From an uncultured Bacilli bacterium (lineage in GTDB: Bacteria > Bacillota_I > Bacilli_A > RF39 > UBA660), in the NCBI GenBank assembly GCA_944332295.1, contig CALVJR010000007.1, forward strand, positions 1 to 52,101: a stretch of DNA of 52,101 bases, written 5' to 3'. Below, piece by piece: positions 40,802 to 46,792 of the stretch. Within the stretch, counting starts at the first letter, position 1, and every line of letters starts with the position of its first letter. The position numbers and the translations under genes are program-made. Under the pieces are notes generated by a model, which saw only the letters and a list, made by a program, of their open reading frames with translations, was not told the origin of the DNA and made no database searches.

Positions 40802-41368
40802 TTAACTAACTTTTACATTAATTTTAGGTTTTCCCATGTCGACCATACTAATATCTTCTGGAGCTCGCATCAAAGAATCCTGGATTTTTTTAGCTAAAGC
40901 AAAATTAAAACCAGTACACATAATAGCTATAGTATTAGCTTCTATACTATGAACTTCACGATCAAGAATAGTAGAAGAAGATAACTGTGATGTAGGATTA
41001 GTATTTTCTCTAAATAAACAAGCAAACTCTTCCTCTGTATAAGTATCAATATCATCTATTTGTATAATACTAAAATATGACCTTAAAATGCATTTAGTTC
41101 TCTTATCATTAAAATTATCCTCTTCCAACATAGAAAACATTTGGGACAAATCAACAATACCAGACTCAGGTTTTAAAGAAGAAACTAAATTACCTGTAGA
41201 GTAAGAAGGTTTTAAATATAGATTTTTTGATAAGACAGAATCAAGTCGCAAACTATAAAGTTCATTTACAAAATTCCTAGCATCCATAGGACAAATATGA
41301 CCTTGAACTTCTACATAAGCAGAATCATTTTTATCATAATAAAAAAACTTAACTTCTTGATTTTCCAT
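40802..41368 (-). CDS. Hypothetical protein, 188 aa, behind phased Spo0A boxes
   Basis: The family is not recognised. The soluble 188-aa product starts MENQEVKFFYYDKNDSAYVEVQGHICPMDARNFVNELY, which looks beta-rich. An acidic middle (MFSMLEEDNFNDKRTKC, DDIDTYTEEEFACLF) follows, and the last 50 residues contain IEANTIAIMCTGFNFALAKKIQDSLM and a KPKINVKVS end. No membrane segment or signal is seen. A strong site (GAAAGGAGTG) precedes the ATG. Upstream lie three TGTCGA boxes at 10-bp spacing and a widely spaced TTGACA/TATAAC pair, the arrangement of Spo0A-activated promoters. The gene may therefore act at the onset of sporulation, although sequence gives no mechanism. Confidence 0.78.
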   Translation of the reverse strand: MENQEVKFFYYDKNDSAYVEVQGHICPMDARNFVNELYSLRLDSVLSKNLYLKPSYSTGNLVSSLKPESGIVDLSQMFSMLEEDNFNDKRTKCILRSYFSIIQIDDIDTYTEEEFACLFRENTNPTSQLSSSTILDREVHSIEANTIAIMCTGFNFALAKKIQDSLMRAPEDISMVDMGKPKINVKVS

Positions 41369-41390
41369 AATAGCACTCCTTTCAAAGTAA

Positions 41391-41424
41391 TGTTATACAT
41401 GCTACACAATAAGTAATATGTCAA
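41391..41424 (-). promoter_or_regulatory. Promoter with wide spacer in front of the 188-aa gene
   Basis: Minus strand TTGACA (41424-41419) and TATAAC (41396-41391) are separated by 21-22 nt. That is too far for ordinary sigma-A promoters but matches Spo0A-dependent sigma-A promoters such as spoIIG and spoIIE of B. subtilis. Confidence 0.55.
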
Positions 41425-41431
41425 ATTTTTG

Positions 41432-41458
41432 TGTCGAACAATGTCGATTTTTGTCGAA
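41432..41458 (+). promoter_or_regulatory. Three phased Spo0A-box-like sites
   Basis: TGTCGAA (41432-41438), TGTCGAT (41442-41448) and TGTCGAA (41452-41458) recur with an exact 10-bp period. The B. subtilis Spo0A box is TGNCGAA: two sites match fully and the third in 6 of 7 positions. They lie just upstream of the -35 of the 188-aa gene, between it and the murE stop. Confidence 0.65.
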
Positions 41459-41460
41459 AC

Positions 41461-42867
41461 CTAAATTTTTTTCAAAAAATTTGTAATAACATCATAATCA
41501 GAATAAGGAATACGTCTATCTAAAACAGCCATATAATTATCTCTTCCCTTTCCAATAACCGCAACAACATCACCAGATCGAGCCTGACTAATTGCATATA
41601 TAATTGCTTCTTTCCTATCTTTAATAAAAGTATAATTTTTTTCCAAATGAGTACCTAACATCTGTAAAAATATATCCTTAGGATTTTCATACCTAGGATC
41701 ATCAGAAGTAAAAACAATGTAATCGGAATTTTGAAATAAAATGTCACCTATCTTAGATCTTTTTTCCACTTCTCTACCACCAGCTGCCCCAGTAACTACA
41801 ATAACACGAGAATAATTGGATAAACTTTGCAATAGATGAAAAATTCCACTAGCCGTATGCGCATAATCTAGTACTATATCAAAACCAGAAGGAGTAGAAA
41901 AAACTTCTCCTCTCCCTTCTACAATAGGTAACTTAGAAATATTCTCAATTATTAACTCTTGATGCCCTAATAATTGACTAGCAATAATCCATGCCAAGGT
42001 TACATTATAAACATTATATGTTCCCAGAAAAGGGCTTTGAATAGAATATTTACCAGTTTGACACTGAATAGAAAAAATGACATTTTTTTGACAATTTTTG
42101 ACATTAGAAATAACATAATCATTGTCACTAGAAAAACCAAAAGACAATTTCTGTTTGACGTCCAACAATTGACAATTAACATCATCACCATTGATTATAA
42201 CCAAACCATTCTTTTTACATAAAGAAACTAATCTGAACTTACAAGATCTATAATTTTCAATAGTTTTATGAATATTTAAATGATCCTCTGTAATATTAGT
42301 AAAAGCAACAACATCGAACAAAATAGAGTCAACTCTATGATGAAGCAAAGCTTCACTAGACACTTCCATAACAACTACTTTACAATGATACTCTTTAATA
42401 ATAGAAAAATAATAATATAGGTCTTCAACACAAGGTGTTGTATTAGAAGTAGAAATAATATCATTTCCACAATAAAGCCCATTCGTTCCAATATAGGCAG
42501 TAGGAATAGAATAATTTAATAAATTTCTTGTAATTATAGAAGTTGTTGTTTTTCCATCTGTACCGGTAATACCAATAAACTTAAAGTCCTGACTAGAAAC
42601 ATCATAAAAACTCTCACAAATAGAAACCAAAACGTCATCAATATCATCCACCAAAATAGTAGGAACCGAAACTTCACTTTCTCTATCTACAACAACTGCA
42701 ACAGCACCTTGATCAATGGCATCCTCAATATAATCATAGTGATCAACATGAAAACCTTTCGTCGCCACAAAAAGATAACCAGGCTTAACATTTCTCGAAT
42801 CTGTAGCAATACCTAAAATATCAATATCTTTACCATTATAATTCACAAGCTGACTTAATTTTTTCAT
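41461..42867 (-). CDS. murE: UDP-N-acetylmuramoyl-tripeptide synthetase MurE
   Basis: The 468-aa ligase has the MurE layout: an N-terminal UDP-binding domain (ILGIATDSRNVKPGYLFVATKGFHVDHYDYIEDAIDQGAVAVVV), the ATP-binding GITGTDGKTTTS, NTTPCVEDLYYYF, FTNITEDHLNIHKTIENYRSCK (carbamylated Lys region), VLDYAHTASG and the C-terminal VVTGAAGGREVEKRSKIGDI. The specificity motif reads DDPRYENP; Arg at this position marks meso-diaminopimelate-adding enzymes (DNPR), whereas lysine-adding enzymes lack it. So the wall is probably of the DAP type. Start at 42867 after AGAGGTG; 21 further upstream codons overlap the recA terminator. It lies downstream of recA. Confidence 0.95.
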   Translation of the reverse strand: MKKLSQLVNYNGKDIDILGIATDSRNVKPGYLFVATKGFHVDHYDYIEDAIDQGAVAVVVDRESEVSVPTILVDDIDDVLVSICESFYDVSSQDFKFIGITGTDGKTTTSIITRNLLNYSIPTAYIGTNGLYCGNDIISTSNTTPCVEDLYYYFSIIKEYHCKVVVMEVSSEALLHHRVDSILFDVVAFTNITEDHLNIHKTIENYRSCKFRLVSLCKKNGLVIINGDDVNCQLLDVKQKLSFGFSSDNDYVISNVKNCQKNVIFSIQCQTGKYSIQSPFLGTYNVYNVTLAWIIASQLLGHQELIIENISKLPIVEGRGEVFSTPSGFDIVLDYAHTASGIFHLLQSLSNYSRVIVVTGAAGGREVEKRSKIGDILFQNSDYIVFTSDDPRYENPKDIFLQMLGTHLEKNYTFIKDRKEAIIYAISQARSGDVVAVIGKGRDNYMAVLDRRIPYSDYDVITNFLKKI

Positions 42868-42890
42868 AACAACACCTCTTTGTATTATAT

Positions 42891-42918
42891 GAAAAAAAGA
42901 ATAGTAACTATTCTTTTT
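42891..42918 (-). terminator. Intrinsic terminator of recA
   Basis: Minus strand AAAGAATAGT-ta-CTATTCTTT followed by TTTT; the recA stop codon is in the hairpin. Confidence 0.75.
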
Positions 42919-43948
42919 CTTTTTTAGCATCTTCTTTTTTATCTAAAGAAATATCATAATACTCACGTACCTTTTCTTCAATTTCATGACATAACTCAGG
43001 ATTATCCTTAAGCAACAACTTAACATTTTCTTTTCCTTGCCCAAGTTTTTCACCTTGATAAGAATACCAAGCACCTGTTTTTTCAACAACTCCAGCTTCT
43101 ACTCCTAAGTCAATAACCTCTCCTTCATGAGATACTCCTTCACCATACATAATATCAACAACAGCTGTTTTGAAAGGTGGTGCCACTTTGTTTTTAACAA
43201 CTTTAATAGTTGTTTTATTACCAACCACACCATCTCCCATCTTTAACTGTTCATTCCGACGAATATCAAGACGAATAGTAGAATAGAACTTCAAAGCACG
43301 TCCACCTGGAGTAGTCTCAGGATTACCAAACATAACACCAACTTTTTCACGCAATTGGTTAATAAAAATAGCAATCGTATTCGTTTTATTAATAGTACCA
43401 GAAAGTTTTCTTAAGGCTTGAGACATCAAACGTGCTTGAAGACCTACATGAGAATCTCCCATCTCACCATCAATTTCAGCTTGAGGCACCAAAGCAGCAA
43501 CTGAATCAATAACGACAATACTAATAGCTTGACTACGAACCAAAGCTTCACAAATTTCTAAAGCTTGCTCTCCTGTATCAGGCTGAGAAAGCAATAACTC
43601 ATCAACATTGACACCTAAACGCTCTGCATAAACAGGATCCAAGGCATGCTCTGCATCAATAAAAGCAGCACGTCCACCTGTCTTCTGTACTTCAGCAATC
43701 GCCTGTAAGGCAAAAGTAGTTTTACCACTAGATTCAGGACCATAGATTTCAATAATTCTACCTCTAGGATATCCACCTACCCCTAAAGCAATATCTAAAG
43801 ATAAACATCCACTAGAAACAACATCAACTTTCATATGCTTGCTATCGCCTAACTTCATAATAGAACCTTTACCAAATTGTTTCTCTATATCGTTTAATAC
43901 TTGTTCTAAAGCCTTATCCTTTGAAACATCTTTACTTACACTTTTCAT
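42908..43948 (-). CDS. recA: Recombinase RecA
   Basis: The 346-aa protein is full-length RecA: the N-terminal helix [22 protein letters not shown], Walker [18 protein letters not shown]-like [20 protein letters not shown], Walker [41 protein letters not shown] (includes L1), L2 [28 protein letters not shown], and a short acidic/lysine tail. It drives homologous strand exchange and activates LexA self-cleavage. The ATG follows TAGGAGGAATT. A good promoter and a near-match to a LexA box lie upstream. It is monocistronic with its own terminator. Confidence 0.98.
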   Translation of the reverse strand: MKSVSKDVSKDKALEQVLNDIEKQFGKGSIMKLGDSKHMKVDVVSSGCLSLDIALGVGGYPRGRIIEIYGPESSGKTTFALQAIAEVQKTGGRAAFIDAEHALDPVYAERLGVNVDELLLSQPDTGEQALEICEALVRSQAISIVVIDSVAALVPQAEIDGEMGDSHVGLQARLMSQALRKLSGTINKTNTIAIFINQLREKVGVMFGNPETTPGGRALKFYSTIRLDIRRNEQLKMGDGVVGNKTTIKVVKNKVAPPFKTAVVDIMYGEGVSHEGEVIDLGVEAGVVEKTGAWYSYQGEKLGQGKENVKLLLKDNPELCHEIEEKVREYYDISLDKKEDAKKEKE

Positions 43949-43985
43949 AATTCCTCCTATTTATATACAAATAACTTACAAATAC

Positions 43986-44014
43986 ATTATATAACAAAGA
44001 AAAATAAAAAGCAA
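43986..44014 (-). promoter_or_regulatory. Sigma-A promoter of recA
   Basis: Minus strand TTGCTT (44014-44009), 17-nt spacer, TATAAT (43991-43986). Confidence 0.72.
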
Positions 44015-44022
44015 CATTTTTT

Positions 44023-44036
44023 CGAACAATTGTTTT
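44023..44036. promoter_or_regulatory. Possible degenerate LexA (SOS) box upstream of recA
   Basis: CGAACAATTGTTTT resembles the Bacillus LexA consensus CGAACNNNNGTTCG: the first half is perfect and the second half keeps GTT. It ends 8 bp upstream of the -35 box. Confidence 0.4.
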
Positions 44037-44057
44037 ATGAAGAAAAAATGAAGCCAA

Positions 44058-44092
44058 AAATAAAATTTTCTCTACCGAAATAGAGAAAATTA
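44058..44092 (-). terminator. Intrinsic terminator of the rodZ-pgsA unit
   Basis: Minus strand AATTTTCTCTA-tttcgg-TAGAGAAAATT, a perfect 11-bp stem, followed by TTATTTTT. Confidence 0.85.
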
Positions 44093-44104
44093 AACAACTT
44101 TAAT

Positions 44105-44713
44105 CTATGAATTTGCAGTTTCTGTTTTCCCAAATATTAATGCTTTATTCATATTAAAATATTGTATAGCTGAAACAATAGATAAAATTGTAGCTATATA
44201 TAATAATATTTCAGAAACATTAATATTAATAAATTCAAATGGCATATTATAAAAGAATGTAAGTGTAGTTCCAATCATCAAAGTAGCAGTTTTTAACTTA
44301 CCAGAACCAATCGCTGCAACCACTCTACCACGACCAGCAGCCTCCATCTTAATTGCATTAACGATAATATCACGTAATACAATGACAACTGGAATAATCT
44401 CATGAATAAATCCTTGTGCTGCTAAAATAATCAAAACACTATTTACTAAAGCTTTATCAGCAATAGCATCTAACATTTTTCCAGTATTAGTAACTTGATT
44501 ATTCTTTCTTGCTAAATACCCGTCTACAAAATCAGTAAGACTAGCAATAACAAAAATAACACCAGCAATCAAATAATGAAGCTCAACAGTCACATCTTGA
44601 ATTCTAAAACTTGGAAATTGAACTCCAACACTATAAAATGGAAAACATAATAAAATAATGATAACTACAGTAAGTATCAAACGAACTACTGTAATCTTAG
44701 TAGGTAAATTCAT
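44105..44713 (-). CDS. pgsA: CDP-diacylglycerol-glycerol-3-phosphate 3-phosphatidyltransferase
   Basis: The 202-aa membrane enzyme has the CDP-alcohol phosphatidyltransferase signature DG-x2-AR-x8-G-x3-D-x3-D, read here as DFVDGYLARKNNQVTNTGKMLDAIADK. The flanking MNLPTKITVVRLILTVVIII start and RDIIVNAIKMEAAGRGRVVAAIGSGKLKTATLM segment are typical of PgsA. It makes phosphatidylglycerophosphate, the precursor of phosphatidylglycerol. Five to six membrane helices are predicted. The ATG follows AAGGAG and overlaps the end of the RodZ-like gene by 17 nt, as in many Firmicutes, where rodZ-like (ymfM) and pgsA are adjacent. Confidence 0.95.
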   Translation of the reverse strand: MNLPTKITVVRLILTVVIIILLCFPFYSVGVQFPSFRIQDVTVELHYLIAGVIFVIASLTDFVDGYLARKNNQVTNTGKMLDAIADKALVNSVLIILAAQGFIHEIIPVVIVLRDIIVNAIKMEAAGRGRVVAAIGSGKLKTATLMIGTTLTFFYNMPFEFININVSEILLYIATILSIVSAIQYFNMNKALIFGKTETANS

Positions 44714-45194
44714 TACTAAACTCCTTCCTTACCTCAGCTGTTAATTCAGTATCTACAACAGGTGCCTTATTAATACTACTAATAATAAAATAAATGATAA
44801 TAAAAAGTAAAAGAATAGCTACAGGTATAAAAACAAAAGGCCAAATATGCATCTTCTTTTTACGAACAATAGTATAAGGAGATTTTATTTTCTTCTGTTC
44901 TTTTTCCTCTAATTTTCGTTGTGCCTCCTTAATATCATCTAAAGAGATTTTTGAAGTATGCTCAAATAAAAAACCGTTAAACTCATCAACCACTTTTTCA
45001 GGATCTAATCCTAAATACTTCGCATACCGACGTACATACTGTTTTAAACCATAAACATCTTTAAAAGCACGTACATTACCACTTTCTATATTTTCAAGTT
45101 GAGATGTAGAAAGTTCTAAATCTTCTGCGGCTTCTTCCATACTAACACCATTATCAATCCTAGTATGCTTTAAATACTCTCCCAGTTCTTTCAT
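44697..45194 (-). CDS. RodZ-like helix-turn-helix membrane protein (YmfM-like)
   Basis: The 165-aa product has an N-terminal HTH_25 domain (MKELGEYLKHTRIDNGVSMEEAAEDLELSTSQLENIESGN...LKQYVRRYAKYLGLDPEKVVDEF), a basic juxtamembrane stretch (IVRKKKMHIWP), one membrane helix (FVFIPVAILLLFIIIYFIISSI) and only about 25 residues outside. The large periplasmic domain of E. coli RodZ is missing. In rod-shaped cells RodZ ties MreB to the membrane; here the truncation makes the role uncertain. The gene starts about 20 nt after the 3' end of RNase P RNA and is coupled to pgsA. Confidence 0.88.
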   Translation of the reverse strand: MKELGEYLKHTRIDNGVSMEEAAEDLELSTSQLENIESGNVRAFKDVYGLKQYVRRYAKYLGLDPEKVVDEFNGFLFEHTSKISLDDIKEAQRKLEEKEQKKIKSPYTIVRKKKMHIWPFVFIPVAILLLFIIIYFIISSINKAPVVDTELTAEVRKEFSNEFTY

Positions 45195-45213
45195 AAAAAC
45201 ACCTCACTACATA

Positions 45214-45567
45214 ATAAACAAATAATATAAATAAGCCATGTTCTGTACCTGTTTCCAGGCGACAAACATTTATCTACCATTACTGGTCCCTAACTTCATT
45301 CTATTCTTCCATTAGAGCTCCCCTACCAAATTTGGGTTTCTCGCTCGCAGGGTTTACCACGTTTCACTCTTTAGTTTCCTAAAGCATCGTCACTGCGGCA
45401 CTTTATGGAATAAATCTTATCCGAAGACTTAGATTATCTTCCGCCGTTAGCCAAAGCTACCCTAGGTTATTTTTTCCCTAGGTACGAACACTACAGTCAT
45501 CACAGACTGTGCGAGCATGGACTTTCCTCTAATATAAAATTATCAATATATCAGCGTTTGTCTATAT
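45214..45567 (-). ncRNA. rnpB: RNase P RNA (type B)
   Basis: This 374-nt gap without a protein frame holds RNase P RNA on the minus strand. Diagnostic elements in order are: GAGGAAAGTCCATGCTCGCA near the 5' end, GTAGTGTTCGTACCTAGG, the GACGGCGGAAGATAAT-like P8-P9 region, AGTGCCGCAGTGACGATGC, ACGTGGTAAACCCTGCGAGC and GAGAAACCCAAATTTGGTAG (P15 loop, GGT that pairs with tRNA CCA). ACAGAACATGGCTTA is at the 3' end. P1 forms between TAGACAAA (45564-45557) and TTTGTTTA (45222-45215). The RNA trims the 5' leader of pre-tRNAs. The neighbourhood gpsB-rnpB is the one seen in Bacillus. Confidence 0.93.
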
Positions 45568-45568
45568 A

Positions 45569-45916
45569 TTAATTGTCATTATCCCTATCATTTTTGCTAC
45601 TATATACCATTTTTTCAAGTTGAGAAAGACGTCTTAAGATATCTAAATTAGTAACTTCTGGAACTTCTACATTATTACGTGCAACTTCAACACTCATTTT
45701 AGAATTACGAAGTTCTTGTTTCAAATTCATAATCTCCCCTAACAAGTCCGCTTTCTCTTTTTCTAAATTATTAATGATATTTAAAAACTGTTCATAGTCA
45801 CCAATAATAATATCAAGAAACTGGTCAACTTCTTTTAAGCGGTATCCACGAGTATCAATCTTAAACTCTTTCTCCAATATATCTTGTGGCATAAGTGTAA
45901 TCTTATTCTGATACAT
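45569..45916 (-). CDS. gpsB: GpsB, DivIVA-family cell division protein
   Basis: The 115-aa protein matches GpsB: ILEKEFKIDTRGYRLKEVDQFLDIIIGDYEQFLNIINNLEKEKADLL is the DivIVA-type membrane-binding N-terminus with the coiled coil, and NLDILRRLSQLEKMVYSS is the short C-terminal hexamerisation domain (usual pattern TNYDILKRLSNLEKHVFG). GpsB switches PBP1 between septum and side wall during growth; ponA, the likely partner, lies 0.9 kb away on the other strand. The ATG follows AAGGGATTGGTG. It is directly upstream of rnpB and may share its transcript. Confidence 0.95.
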   Translation of the reverse strand: MYQNKITLMPQDILEKEFKIDTRGYRLKEVDQFLDIIIGDYEQFLNIINNLEKEKADLLGEIMNLKQELRNSKMSVEVARNNVEVPEVTNLDILRRLSQLEKMVYSSKNDRDNDN

Positions 45917-45966
45917 TTTATCACCAATCCCTTACAGTAATATTATGTCATTTATTAACCCTTTTG

Positions 45967-46074
45967 TCAATTATCTAGACGTTGTTTTATAGAACTAAAA
46001 GTGATAGTAATTTTAGCGTCTCTAGTTTTATCATAAAGTAGATTTAGTAAGCGTACAACTTCAAAATTATTCAT
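45967..46074 (-). CDS. Small hypothetical protein, 35 aa
   Basis: Frame MNNFEVVRLLNLLYDKTRD ... ending IKQRLDN. The start is preceded by AGGTGATGAT at good distance. It lies in the 305-nt gap between gpsB and recU; nothing else coding is seen there. The product is a short amphipathic helix pair without cysteine or membrane segment. A TATAAT with an abutting TTGTCGAA is found about 45 nt upstream. Confidence 0.4.
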   Translation of the reverse strand: MNNFEVVRLLNLLYDKTRDAKITITFSSIKQRLDN

Positions 46075-46116
46075 ATCATCACCTACTATATCATACTCTA
46101 AAAAATATACTTACGC

Positions 46117-46130
46117 ATTATATTCGACAA
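46117..46130 (-). promoter_or_regulatory. Spo0A-box-like TTGTCGAA next to a TATAAT
   Basis: Minus strand TTGTCGAA (46130-46123) is directly followed by TATAAT (46122-46117), upstream of the 35-aa gene and gpsB. A single site, so a chance match is possible. If real, Spo0A bound between -35 and -10 would block this promoter. Confidence 0.35.
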
Positions 46131-46221
46131 AACATAACAAAAAAAGAAAAAGTTAACAATTTATATGCTAAAATATAGAAAAAAAACTAAACATATAGTA
46201 TAATACAAAATAGGTGATGAG

Positions 46222-46791
46222 ATGAACTATCCAAACGGAATAAAAAAAGAACACAATACATCCCCAATCACATATAGAAATCGAGGAATGTCATTAGAAA
46301 ACGATATAAATGAATCCAATGAATATTATAGGGAAATAGATAAAGCATACATATATAAAAAACCAACACCAGTAAAAATAGTAAAAGTAAATTACCCTTC
46401 TAGAGATAAAGCAGTAATTACAGAAGCCTATTATACCATACCATCAACAACAGATTACAATGGACTATACAAAGGTAAATATATAGACTTTGAAGCAAAA
46501 GAAACAAAAAATAAAACAGCTTTTCCTCTAGCAAATATTCACTCACACCAAATTAATCATATAAAAAACATATATAATCATCAAGGAATTGTTTTTTTAA
46601 TTGTGAGATTTACTAATTTAAATGAAACCTATTTATTATCTGGAAAGGATTTCTTAGACTTTACAAAGCAAGCAGATCGAAAATCAATTCCGCACTCTTA
46701 TTTTAAAGAAAAAGGATATTTATTAAAAGATGGTTATAGACCAAGAATAGACTATTTAAAAGTAGTAGATACAATTATTGGAGGTATATAA
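46222..46791 (+). CDS. recU: Holliday junction resolvase RecU
   Basis: The 189-aa nuclease matches RecU: RNRGMSLENDINESNEYYREIDKAYIYKKPTPVKIVKV at the start, then AYYTIPSTTDYNGLYKGKYIDFEAKETKNKTAFPLANIHSHQINHI with the catalytic Asp/Glu-x-Lys (DFEAKET). The end, FKEKGYLLKDGYRPRIDYLKVVD, is also typical. It cuts Holliday junctions during repair and chromosome segregation. The ATG follows AGGTGATGAG. It is followed after 1 nt by ponA, whose ribosome binding site sits in the last codons of recU, the same order as in B. subtilis. Confidence 0.96.
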   Translation: MNYPNGIKKEHNTSPITYRNRGMSLENDINESNEYYREIDKAYIYKKPTPVKIVKVNYPSRDKAVITEAYYTIPSTTDYNGLYKGKYIDFEAKETKNKTAFPLANIHSHQINHIKNIYNHQGIVFLIVRFTNLNETYLLSGKDFLDFTKQADRKSIPHSYFKEKGYLLKDGYRPRIDYLKVVDTIIGGI

Positions 46792-46792
46792 A

